Of a stretch of 38,328 nt of DNA, positions 24,877 through 32,419 are shown in pieces. The notes below the pieces were generated by a model. The model saw only the letters and a list, made by a program, of their open reading frames with translations, was not told the DNA's origin and ran no database searches. The position numbers were made by a program, and so were the translations under genes. The number at the start of each line of letters is the position of its first letter. Positions within the stretch are counted from its first letter, which is position 1. Location of the stretch: contig DATLFP010000267.1 of the NCBI GenBank assembly GCA_035540955.1, forward strand, positions 1 to 38,328, written 5' to 3'. This stretch comes from DATLFP01 sp035540955. GTDB taxonomy: Bacteria > Actinomycetota > Acidimicrobiia > Acidimicrobiales > CADCSY01.

Positions 24877-25608
24877 ATGGATACCCGCATCGACGAGATC
24901 GCCCCCGACATCTTCCGGCTCTCGACGTTCATCGAAGACATGCCACCCGCCGGGTTCACGTTCAACCAGTTCCTCATCAGAGGCGAGGAACCGTTCCTGT
25001 TCCACACCGGCCAAAGGCAGCTGTTCCCGAACGTGTCCGAAGCTGTCGAGCGCCTCATCCCACTCGAGACCTTGCGCTGGATCTCCTTCGCGCACATGGA
25101 GGCCGACGAGATGGGGGCCATGAACCTCTTCCTCGCAGCCGCCCCGCACGCCGCCGTCGCCCACAGTCCCCTGGCCTGCGACCTGTCGATCAACGATCTC
25201 GCCGACCGGCCACCCGTGCCCATCACCGACGTCCTCGACGTCGGCGGCCATCGCATGCGCCTGGTACCGACGCCCCACGTCCCCCACAATTGGGAGAGTG
25301 CTCTGTGGTTCGACGAAACCACCTACACACTCCTCGCCGGCGACCTGTTCACCGCCGTCGGAGACGGACCAGCCCTCACCAACGACGACCTCGTCGACGC
25401 CGCCATGACCGGCGAGAACACGTTCCACTACACATCGCTCGGCCCCGCCACCGCACCCACCATTCGAGGGCTCGCCGCACTCGAGCCGACAGTCCTCGCA
25501 TGCATGCACGGATCATCCTACGAAGGCGACGGTGGCAGACAGCTCCGCAGCCTCGCCAAGGTCTACGACAACCTCGTCAACAGCGCCCCCACCGAGGTGC
25601 CCGCCTGA
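24877..25608 (+). CDS. Second diiron MBL-fold (ODP-like) protein
   Basis: 243 residues from an ATG 8 bases after AGAGGAGG. All six flavodiiron-type ligands are placeable: His, Glu and Asp in SFAHMEADEMG, His in PTPHVPHNW, Asp in LAGDLFTA and His in LACMHGSS. There is no flavodoxin or rubredoxin domain. It binds O2 or NO in related systems. It is divergent from the LuxR gene. It is only distantly similar to the MBL protein at 19850, so the block holds two different ODP-type proteins. Confidence 0.88.
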   Translation: MDTRIDEIAPDIFRLSTFIEDMPPAGFTFNQFLIRGEEPFLFHTGQRQLFPNVSEAVERLIPLETLRWISFAHMEADEMGAMNLFLAAAPHAAVAHSPLACDLSINDLADRPPVPITDVLDVGGHRMRLVPTPHVPHNWESALWFDETTYTLLAGDLFTAVGDGPALTNDDLVDAAMTGENTFHYTSLGPATAPTIRGLAALEPTVLACMHGSSYEGDGGRQLRSLAKVYDNLVNSAPTEVPA

Positions 25609-25700
25609 TAGACACCACGCCCAGCCCGGACACATCAGGCCCCGTCCCACACAACGTCCCAGAACGCGCGGGCCTTGATAGGGCTGGGTGTCGGCGAGAA

Positions 25701-26600
25701 TCAGGCCACCACTGGCTGCGCCACCGCCCACTCAGCAGCGGAGGCAGCGAGATGTCCGACGGCGCCGGAGCCCCACGTCTCGGCGGCTGGGTCGCGCTCG
25801 TCGGGCTCGGTTCCCGTGACCGTGAGCGTGATCCGCGCGCCGTGGCCGGTGCCGTCGGCAAGTTCGACGCGAACGTGCTCGCCCGGCCCGCCGGTCGGGG
25901 ACACATCGAACGCCAGCACGCGGTGCAGCTCAACCTCGGTCATCGTGCCGATCACGACCTCCGGCGCCATGTACGGCGTGAGCGGCTCACCGACCGCTGG
26001 TGCCCCTCGCTGCTCGCCGGTGTCGCGGTCCTTCCCGAACCACAGGTCCCACGCGACCTCGACCGGACACGTCAGCTGACGCTCGACTCTCACCGTCCAA
26101 CGGCCCTCGGACTCCGTCACCTCGGGCCGATCGAGGCCGAACTGGTGAACGAGCTCCTCGTGCCGGGCGATGCCTCGATCCGGCGGAGGTAGAGCCTCGT
26201 CGGCGAGGACGCTTCGGAGGCCGACCAGGCAGAGGTCCCAGCCGGTGGCGAAGCTCGGCGCGCCGAAGCGGTCATCAAACGTGTGGATGAGGGCGAACGT
26301 CGTGCTCTCGCCGTTCGACGTGAGCTCGAACGTCAGCCGGTCGGCACCCCACGTGAACGTGAGCCGCCGCGGTGCATCGACGGCCTCGACGGTGCCGACC
26401 GCGCCCGGACCTCCGTCGAACGCGCTGAAGCGCATCTCTCCGCCGGGTCGCAGGTCGACCTCGACGGGGCTCGGGAACCACTGACCGAGGTGCTCGGGCG
26501 TCGTGACGGCTCTCCACACCTTCTCGATCGGGTGCGGGTAGTCACGCTCGACGCGGACGGTTGGTCGCCCGTCGAGCGTGAGGAACTGGTCAGCGGACAT
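25701..26600 (-). CDS. Double SRPBCC (AHSA1-type) domain protein
   Basis: 299 residues. The first START-like domain is VRVERDYPHPIEKVWRAVTT through WFPSPVEVDLRPGGEMRF and FTWGADRLTFEL. A second, WTVRVERQLTCPVEVAWDLW, follows at about 165 onward, so two AHSA1-like domains are fused. These bind hydrophobic ligands or aid folding. The gene overlaps the ArsR gene by 11 bases, the usual ArsR-SRPBCC pairing in actinobacteria. Confidence 0.88.
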   Translation of the reverse strand: MSADQFLTLDGRPTVRVERDYPHPIEKVWRAVTTPEHLGQWFPSPVEVDLRPGGEMRFSAFDGGPGAVGTVEAVDAPRRLTFTWGADRLTFELTSNGESTTFALIHTFDDRFGAPSFATGWDLCLVGLRSVLADEALPPPDRGIARHEELVHQFGLDRPEVTESEGRWTVRVERQLTCPVEVAWDLWFGKDRDTGEQRGAPAVGEPLTPYMAPEVVIGTMTEVELHRVLAFDVSPTGGPGEHVRVELADGTGHGARITLTVTGTEPDERDPAAETWGSGAVGHLAASAAEWAVAQPVVA

Positions 26601-26922
26601 CGGTGTCTCCTTCGTTGACGCTCATCGCGTCGAGGTGGGCGCCGAGGCGGTCGAGGCGCGACTCCCACATCCAGCGATACGGCACCAGCCAGTCGTCGAC
26701 CTCGGCGAGCGGCTCGACGCGAAGGCAGTACCAGCGGCGGGGTCCGTCCACCCGGGCGGTCACCAACCCGGCGTCACGCAGCACTCGAAGGTGCTTCGAC
26801 GTCAGCGGCTGGGTGAGCCCAAGAGCCTCGGCGAGCTCACCGACGAGGTGCTCGCGCTCGCGAAGGCGGTCCAGAATCGAGCGCCGGATTGGCTGCGCCA
26901 ACACCTCGAACGCGGTGGACAT
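26590..26922 (-). CDS. ArsR-family winged-helix regulator
   Basis: 110 residues. FEVLAQPIRRSILDRLRERE then ELAEALGLTQPLTSKHLRVL and LVTARVDGPRRWYCLR is the winged helix of the ArsR/SmtB fold. No Cys metal site (CVC) is present, so it is probably a non-metal sensor of the SdpR-like group that accompanies SRPBCC proteins. A dyad near the start (TATGTCACCTACGGCATA at 26932-26949) could be its operator. Confidence 0.9.
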   Translation of the reverse strand: MSTAFEVLAQPIRRSILDRLREREHLVGELAEALGLTQPLTSKHLRVLRDAGLVTARVDGPRRWYCLRVEPLAEVDDWLVPYRWMWESRLDRLGAHLDAMSVNEGDTDVR

Positions 26923-27060
26923 CGCCTCAGTATGTCACCTACGGCATATGCTGGGCAAGGCATGCAAGGAAGGCAAGGCACGATCCGATGAGAGCGACAA
27001 CGCTGCGTCGGAATGCCGCCCATCGCCCGGGACCGTGCCGCGCGAGGGAGGCGTGGACGC

Positions 27061-27654
27061 TCAGCCCGGGCGGCGGGCGAAGGCGAGGCGGACGCCGAGC
27101 CCGATGGTCACGACGCCTCCCGCCGCTCCGACGGCTTCTATGCGGCGCGGCGAGCGGGCGAACCATGCACGGGCGGTGCCGGCCAGCAGCGCCCAGGCGC
27201 TGTCGCTGTCGCTGGCGAGGGCGATCGCCATGCACACCAACCCGAGCAGCACCAACTGCACCGGCACCGCGCCGGCGGCCGGGTCGACGAACTGCGACAG
27301 CACCGCGGCGAACAGCAAGAACCCCTTGGGGTTGGTGATCCCGACGACCAACCCCTGCCGACCGAGGCGCAGCAGGTTCGGCGTCGCGGCCTCCTCGGCA
27401 CCGACGCTCGCGGCGGTGAGAGCCCGTCGGTGGCGGATCGCCTGCACGCCCAGCCACACCAGGTACGCGGCGCCGGCCAGCTTCAAGGCGTCGAACACGA
27501 CGATGGACCGCTCTACGACGGCGCCGACGCCCGCTGCGACCAGCAGGACCTGCATGAGCAGACCCAGGTCGTGCCCGACGACCGTGGCCGGGGCGGCGCG
27601 CCGCCCGAAGCTCACCCCTCGCCCGACGATGAACAGCACCCCGGGCCCGGGCAC
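27061..27654 (-). CDS. LysE-family exporter, probably short at the N-terminus
   Basis: 197 residues from a GTG giving MPGPGVLFIVGRGVSFGRRA, the conserved PGP motif of LysE/RhtB amino-acid exporters. Members normally have about 12-15 residues before the PGP; here an in-frame TAG lies about 8 codons further up (ASAVIAVPGPG). Later, VGITNPKGFLLFAAVLSQFV is the second signature. Six membrane segments minus part of the first remain. The break lies just left of the integrase remnant, so the 5' end was likely lost at an insertion joint. Confidence 0.8.
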   Translation of the reverse strand: MPGPGVLFIVGRGVSFGRRAAPATVVGHDLGLLMQVLLVAAGVGAVVERSIVVFDALKLAGAAYLVWLGVQAIRHRRALTAASVGAEEAATPNLLRLGRQGLVVGITNPKGFLLFAAVLSQFVDPAAGAVPVQLVLLGLVCMAIALASDSDSAWALLAGTARAWFARSPRRIEAVGAAGGVVTIGLGVRLAFARRPG

Positions 27655-27801
27655 GGCGATGACCGCCGACGCGGCGTTCTACCCGCTTCCTCGATCGCGC
27701 TGACCTGGCAGTTCAAGGCGATCGACGAGCACGACGGGCAGCTTCCCCCGATCCCTCTCCCGACCGCGTGTTGTCCGCGGCCTTGGACACGGAGGAAGAC
27801 C

Positions 27802-28070
27802 ATGAAGGGCTACGTGAGACGAAAGGGCGACCGCCGGATACCGCCGCAACGCCGATCTGCACGTCATCCCGACGCTCGGCCAGATCCCGATCCGGCGGCT
27901 GCGGGACAAGCACCTCGAGGAGCTCTACGACCGGCTCGCCCGCCCGACTGGCGACACGCGTGCCCTGTCGCCGAAGACGGTGCTCGAGATCCACCTCATC
28001 GTCAGGGCCGCGCTCGCCGATGCCCTGCGAGACGAGTACGTGACCCGCAACGTCGCCCTGTCGGCGCGGG
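27802..28070 (+). pseudogene. Remnant of a tyrosine integrase paralogous to the 33.9 kb gene
   Basis: It starts MKGYVRRKGDRRI, the same as MKGYVKKRGDRYY at 33968, then skips about 75 codons. In a new frame it reads RRNADLHVIPTLGQIPIRRL, DKHLEELYDRLARPTGDTRA and SPKTVLEIHLIVRAALADAL, matching the N-terminal half of the other integrase. The catalytic domain is absent. An earlier element therefore entered here and decayed. Confidence 0.8.
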
Positions 28071-28119
28071 AAGCCGCGCGCCCGAAGCCAGTGGCTCATG
28101 GCCGTGCGCATGAGCGGTG

Positions 28120-28204
28120 CGGGGCGTTCGACGACCGCGTTCAGGTGCGGGTCGAGCCGGTCGACGCGGTCGACGAACGCGTCGAGCAGCTCCACGCTGC
28201 TCAT
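28120..28204 (-). pseudogene. Possible amidase N-terminal scrap
   Basis: MSSVELLDAFVDRVDRLDPH then LNAVVER resembles the first helix of amidase-signature enzymes (SSxELLxAxLxRIxxLxPxLNAVV). Nothing after it is amidase-like. The following 180 bases (28205-28383) show no gene I recognise. Confidence 0.35.
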
Positions 28205-28383
28205 GTCCTGTCTCGTGAACCTCGCCGATGTGGTCGAGGTCTTTCACGAGTCCGGCGGGCTCGAGGCCGCGGTCGGCGTGGGCGAGGCGAGGCGTGGAAC
28301 GCAGTTCGACCCCGCCTCGTCGACCTGTTCTGTCACCATGCGGTGGCGATCTTCGGCGAGCGCGGCGGGATGCGACCATCGCA

Positions 28384-29865
28384 TCACATCGGTGTCGTCG
28401 GACCGTTGTAGGTGAAGCAGCCGCAGCCGCTGGCATAGGCCATCGGGCGGTAGGCGGCCACGCCGTCCCGTCGGCCGTCTGGGAATGACGTCGTGAAGGT
28501 CACGGCGGACACGAAGCCGGTGCCGCCGTCGAGCGCGGCGCGCAGCAGCGCGTCGCCGTTGGCCAGCGCACCGGGCCGCTCGGCTGCCCGCTCGAGGAGG
28601 TCGACCCCGTCGCAGGCGAGCAGCCCGGCCAGCGTCTGCGTGCCGCCGCTGAAGGTGCGTCCGTGGTCCCTCAGCGTGGTGAGGCACTGTTGGGCCTGGA
28701 CGCTCGTGTCGTAGTCGATGTTGAGGTCGATCGCCGGCGCCCAGCCGACGGCCAGCGCACCGGTGAGCTGGTCCGGAGGTACGAGGCCCACGAGCGCCGC
28801 GGGGTACTGCTGGGTCGAGAGCAGGTAGGTGGGCGTGTAGCCCTGAGAGTTGGCCGCCTGCATGAGGAGCATCGGCTCGAAGGCGTTGTGGGTCAGGAAC
28901 AGGATCTCGGTCACCCCGGCGGACCGAAACTGCAGCACCGCGGCGGATGCGTCGCCGGACGCGCCGCTGTAGTCACCGGTGTCGGAGTCTCGGACGGTCT
29001 GCGTGACGACGGTGAGGCCTCGATCCGTGAGATCGGCGCTGAGCTGCGACGCGCTGCGCATGAATGCGGGCGCGTCGGTGACGAAGATCCCTGCGGTTGT
29101 CCCTGCCCTCAGCTTGCCCTCGCTCCGGAAGGCATCGGGGAGCACCGCGGCGAGACGGTCCAAGAGCGGCGTCGCCCACGCCACGACGGTGCTCGACTGC
29201 GTTGCCACGGTGCGGTCGACGCCGTAGTTCGTGCCGAGCAGGGCGGGAATGCCTTCGTTCGACAGACAGACGTGGGCCGAGGCGTAGTAGTAGCCCGACA
29301 GCACGGCTGCGACCGTGTTGTCCTGTGTGAACCTGGCGCAGGCCGCTTGGCCTTGGGTCTGGGGCGAGTCGGTCAGGTTGACGAGGTGGAAGATGAGCTC
29401 GAGCTGTCGTCCGGCGACGCCGCCGTTGGCGTTGACCTCGTCCGCCATCGCTTGCCAGTTGGCGGGTTCGTTGCCGGCCGACGCCGCGCCGAGGCCGGCG
29501 TCCTCCATGGTCTGGCTAGTGCTGGGATCGGCGGCGATGATCCCGATCGAGATGGTTGTGTCCGTGACGCCGGGGAGGTTCGGGGCGGCTGCGGCTGCTT
29601 GCCCGCTCGCGGTGTCGGTTTGGCCGACTCCCGCGCTCGCGCCGACCGACGTGGGAACACGCCCGGCCGGGTCGGTCGCGGTGCGTCCGCCGGCCGCGCC
29701 AGGACTCGCCGATGGCGCGTCGGTCGGTGGGCCGGGCGGGGCGGTCGATTCGAGTCCCGGCGCAGTCGCGAGCGTCGAAGCGTCCTGCACGGTGCTTCCG
29801 CAGGCCGTTGCGAGGAGCAGGACGCCGACGACGAGGAGGAGAGGCCGGCGGCCGGCGGAGGACAT
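28384..29865 (-). CDS. Branched-chain-amino-acid-type ABC substrate-binding lipoprotein
   Basis: 493 residues from the ATG at 29865. The signal peptide GRRPLLLVVGVLLLATAC ends in a lipobox (TAC). After a Pro/Ala/Thr-rich linker comes a periplasmic-binding type I fold (Peripla_BP_6): ITDTTISIGI-type start, then WQAMADEVNANGGVAGRQLE, GIPALLGTNYG and FLTHNAFEPMLLMQAANSQG. No permease or ATPase genes are nearby, so it is an orphan receptor or works with transporters elsewhere. Its ATG overlaps the hydrolase stop (TGATG). Confidence 0.88.
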   Translation of the reverse strand: MSSAGRRPLLLVVGVLLLATACGSTVQDASTLATAPGLESTAPPGPPTDAPSASPGAAGGRTATDPAGRVPTSVGASAGVGQTDTASGQAAAAAPNLPGVTDTTISIGIIAADPSTSQTMEDAGLGAASAGNEPANWQAMADEVNANGGVAGRQLELIFHLVNLTDSPQTQGQAACARFTQDNTVAAVLSGYYYASAHVCLSNEGIPALLGTNYGVDRTVATQSSTVVAWATPLLDRLAAVLPDAFRSEGKLRAGTTAGIFVTDAPAFMRSASQLSADLTDRGLTVVTQTVRDSDTGDYSGASGDASAAVLQFRSAGVTEILFLTHNAFEPMLLMQAANSQGYTPTYLLSTQQYPAALVGLVPPDQLTGALAVGWAPAIDLNIDYDTSVQAQQCLTTLRDHGRTFSGGTQTLAGLLACDGVDLLERAAERPGALANGDALLRAALDGGTGFVSAVTFTTSFPDGRRDGVAAYRPMAYASGCGCFTYNGPTTPM

Positions 29866-30761
29866 CAGCGGGTCGCCCTGGCCGTCTCGACGACCTCGAG
29901 AATGGCGTCGCGCACGGCGGCCGGACACTCCTGCGGGATGAGGTGCCCTGCCTGTTCGACGATGACGACCCTCCCGTTGGGCACCGCCGACATCAGCGCA
30001 GCCGCGGTCTGGTTGAGGAGCGGGCGCGTGGTTGCCATGCCGCGGTCGACCCGTCCGCCTTGCAGACAGACGGTGTGGACGTCGGGCGTGCCGGCGGCTT
30101 GGAGACGCCGCATGGTCGGAAGGGCGCCGATGATCTGCGCTGCCTCACGGCCTCCTGCGCGCATTGCCCGTGCGCACGCGTAGTCGCGCCGCATGATCGC
30201 CACATCGGACTCGCTGATCTCCGCTGCCATGCCATGGGGCAAAGAGATCCGAAGGATCAGACCTTTGCCGCCGAGCCGGGCCAGCACCGACATGGCTCGG
30301 AACGCCCGCCGTGCCAGCCGTGCGTGTCGCTCGGGCATGCTCTCGGCGACGGTCGCGTCGACGAAGATCAGCCCGGCAACCCGTTCCGGGTGCCGATCGG
30401 CGAAGAGTCGGATGATGGGCCCGCCCCAGCTGTGCCCGACGAGGATGACCGGCGCCGTCTCGCCGAGCACGTCGAGGAGCGCCGTGAGATCCTCGACGAT
30501 GCGCTCGAGGGTCCGCTCGTGCGGGTCGACATCACTGCCGCCGTAACCGGCTCGGTCATAGGACAGCGTGCGAGTCCGCTCGCTGACCTCCCGCTGGGTG
30601 TGGATCCATGAGGCGGCCGGCGCGCTCATGCCGGCTTCGAAGACGACGAGCGGGCCGGGTCCCTCGCCCGCCACGACCGCGCGCAGCCTGCGCCCGTCGG
30701 GCAGCTCGACGATGTGCTCGGTGAGGCCCGGCCCGGGGTCCAGGTCGCGTCGCACCGTCAC
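29865..30761 (-). CDS. Alpha/beta hydrolase
   Basis: 298 residues from a GTG overlapping the TetR stop (GTGA). Oxyanion region VVFEAGMSAPAASW, nucleophile elbow GHSWGG with Ser, DATVAES acid region and GHLIPQE with the catalytic His near the end: a complete triad. It is similar to soluble esterases or epoxide-hydrolase-like enzymes. It sits in the operon tetR, hydrolase, ABC binding protein, all coupled by overlapping codons, which suggests uptake and cleavage of one ester-like compound. Confidence 0.9.
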   Translation of the reverse strand: MTVRRDLDPGPGLTEHIVELPDGRRLRAVVAGEGPGPLVVFEAGMSAPAASWIHTQREVSERTRTLSYDRAGYGGSDVDPHERTLERIVEDLTALLDVLGETAPVILVGHSWGGPIIRLFADRHPERVAGLIFVDATVAESMPERHARLARRAFRAMSVLARLGGKGLILRISLPHGMAAEISESDVAIMRRDYACARAMRAGGREAAQIIGALPTMRRLQAAGTPDVHTVCLQGGRVDRGMATTRPLLNQTAAALMSAVPNGRVVIVEQAGHLIPQECPAAVRDAILEVVETARATR

Positions 30762-31333
30762 GCGTCCACCGCCGTGCCGGTGAGCAGACGAACTGCCGAC
30801 AGCGCCACCGCCTCGAGGTAGTCAGGCGTCAACGGCTGTCGCCCGATCATCCGGCGGTGCATCAGCGGCCCCTCGAGCAGGTCACCGATCAACGACAGGT
30901 CAGGGACCTCGTTGATCTCACCGCGCTCGATCGCCCGCTCGATCGCGTTCCGCATCGGTTGTCCCCGTCGCTCGCCCATCTTGCGGAACGCGAGCTCGGC
31001 GTCAATGTCATGGCGCAGGTCAGCGAGCAGTCCGACGAGGCCGTCGATCCACGGCGAGGACCACGACGCCGCCAGATCGTCGAGATAGGCCCGGATGTCG
31101 GAGTGCAGCGACCCGGTGTCGAACTCGGAGACCGGTGGCAGGTGCTCGGCGAGCGCGTCGGTCACCAACCTCACCTTGCTCGGCCACCGGCGGTACACGT
31201 CCGTCCGGTGCGCGTTCGCCTGGGCCGCGACCCTCGTCAACTTCAAGGCGTCGTAGCCCTGGCTCGTCAGCAATGACCACGCCGCCGACAGCAACCGCAG
31301 CTCGAGATCACGATCCCTCGGTCGCCCAGACAT
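30758..31333 (-). CDS. TetR-family regulator leading the hydrolase operon
   Basis: 191 residues. HTH: LLSAAWSLLTSQGYDALKLT then RVAAQANAHRTDVYRRWPSK. The C-terminal part resembles TetR_C_16-like domains (DGLVGLLADLRHDIDAELAF). It overlaps the hydrolase gene by 4 bases. Upstream dyads at 31346-31370 are probable operators, so it likely controls its own operon. Confidence 0.9.
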   Translation of the reverse strand: MSGRPRDRDLELRLLSAAWSLLTSQGYDALKLTRVAAQANAHRTDVYRRWPSKVRLVTDALAEHLPPVSEFDTGSLHSDIRAYLDDLAASWSSPWIDGLVGLLADLRHDIDAELAFRKMGERRGQPMRNAIERAIERGEINEVPDLSLIGDLLEGPLMHRRMIGRQPLTPDYLEAVALSAVRLLTGTAVDA

Positions 31334-31345
31334 CGCACTCCATTC

Positions 31346-31370
31346 CGCTACATCTCGTAGCGAAATGTAG
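31346..31370. promoter_or_regulatory. Probable TetR operator
   Basis: CGCTAC-ATCTC-GTAGCG (31346-31362) is a perfect 6-bp dyad, extended to TTCCGCTAC/GTAGCGAAA with one mismatch. It overlaps a second dyad CTACAT (31348-31353) / ATGTAG (31365-31370). It lies 13 bases upstream of the tetR start. Confidence 0.7.
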
Positions 31371-31378
31371 AGGACATC

Positions 31379-31708
31379 GTCGGCGATCGCAAGGCCTACG
31401 ACTGGGCCATCGCCGCGAACGAACTCGCTCCCTACGCGCTGGGCAAGCTCGCCATGCTCTACGTCGAGAAGCTGCGCGAGGCAGCCGACGCGTTCGAGCT
31501 CCGTCCCGCTGATGCCGGCGGGAACGTGGTGCTACTGGAGCCGTACGACCCCATCGTGTTCGCGCGCACCATCGAACGGTCGCACTTGTGCATCGTGAAC
31601 CCGACCCAGCTCGCGGTTGACCTGCTCACCGGCCCCGGCCGAGCGCCCAGCGAGGGCGAAGAACTCCTCACCTGGATGAAGGACAACACCGATGCCTGGC
31701 GAACCTGA
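31379..31708 (+). pseudogene. C-terminal scrap of an AbiEi-like antitoxin protein
   Basis: Reads GDRKAYDWAIAANELAPYAL then YVEKLREAADAFELRPADAG, GNVVLLEPYDPIVFARTIER, NPTQLAVDLLTGPGRAPSEG and EELLTWMKDNTDAWRT. The tail resembles the C-terminal domain of AbiEi-type (type IV toxin-antitoxin) proteins. The N-terminal winged helix is missing and no AbiEii partner is near. It starts abruptly next to the TetR operator. Confidence 0.6.
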
Positions 31709-31743
31709 CCTGCTTTGCATGTCCGCGCGCCGGTTGTCGAGCC

Positions 31744-32040
31744 TCAGCCCACCTTCAGGTCGACGAGGCCCACACTCAACTCGGCGTCGAGCGCCTCGGC
31801 GATCTTGTCCAGCGTCGGCAGGCTCGGCGAGATGTTCCCACCTTCGAGGCGAGCGATGGCCGACTGCGTCGTACCCACCCGCTCCGCGAGCTCGCGCTGG
31901 CTCAGCCCACGTGTTTCACGCAGCGCGCGGATCTCCATCGCCAGCCGGATCGCCCGGCCCGCCTTCTCATAGCCGCGGCGGCGCTCCGGGCTCTGCGCCC
32001 GTGCTGCCTTGACCTCATCCCAGCTCTGTCGCCCCGTCAT
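31744..32040 (-). CDS. higA: HigA-like XRE antitoxin
   Basis: 98 residues from the ATG at 32040, overlapping the toxin stop (ATGA). HTH: EIRALRETRGLSQRELAERV then GTTQSAIARLEGGNISPSLP, a Cro/C1-type fold. It ends TLDKIAEALDAELSVGLVDL. Toxin-first order and the XRE domain fit HigBA modules. It would neutralise the toxin and repress the operon through the palindrome at the toxin start. Confidence 0.88.
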   Translation of the reverse strand: MTGRQSWDEVKAARAQSPERRRGYEKAGRAIRLAMEIRALRETRGLSQRELAERVGTTQSAIARLEGGNISPSLPTLDKIAEALDAELSVGLVDLKVG

Positions 32041-32384
32041 TGCTCCTCCTCCACGGTGTGGCCTTCGGCGATGCATCGCTGCATTGCCTTCGCCGCCCGG
32101 TCGATCTCGCGTCGCTCCTGGCGCTGTGTCTTGACGAACACGGTCAACAGCACGATCCGCCTTCCGGATGCGATGTAGTACGTGATCCGCACCCGCCTGC
32201 GGTCCAGGCTGAACCGCAGCTCTCGGAGCTTGCCTCGCAGTTGGCGGGTGAACGGTTCACCGAGATGCACTCCTTCTTCGGCGAGCAGATCGATGTACCG
32301 CTCCGCTTGACCGAACGCTTCGTCCTCGAGCTGAGCGAGCCAGTCGACCACCTCGCCCTCGAGCTCGATCGTACCCCAACCCAT
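32037..32384 (-). CDS. higB: HigB/RelE-like toxin
   Basis: 115 residues. The sequence EVVDWLAQLEDEAFGQAERY then LRGKLRELRFSLDRRRVRIT, YYIASGRRIVLLTVFVKTQR and REIDRAAKAMQRCIAEG is the ribosome-dependent RNase fold of RelE/HigB toxins (phage-derived Gp49-like type), with the basic residues and the LLTVFVKT strand intact. Starts at the ATG at 32384, inside a palindrome. Intact, so it could help keep the element. Confidence 0.88.
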   Translation of the reverse strand: MGWGTIELEGEVVDWLAQLEDEAFGQAERYIDLLAEEGVHLGEPFTRQLRGKLRELRFSLDRRRVRITYYIASGRRIVLLTVFVKTQRQERREIDRAAKAMQRCIAEGHTVEEEQ

Positions 32385-32398
32385 AGCATCAATGCTAT
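32383..32398. promoter_or_regulatory. Palindromic operator over the higB start codon
   Basis: ATAGCAT-CA-ATGCTAT is a perfect 7-bp inverted repeat with a 2-base centre. It contains the higB ATG, so the antitoxin complex bound here would block both transcription and the start region. Confidence 0.75.
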
Positions 32399-32419
32399 CC
32401 CCCCTTGTGGTGCTCGTGG

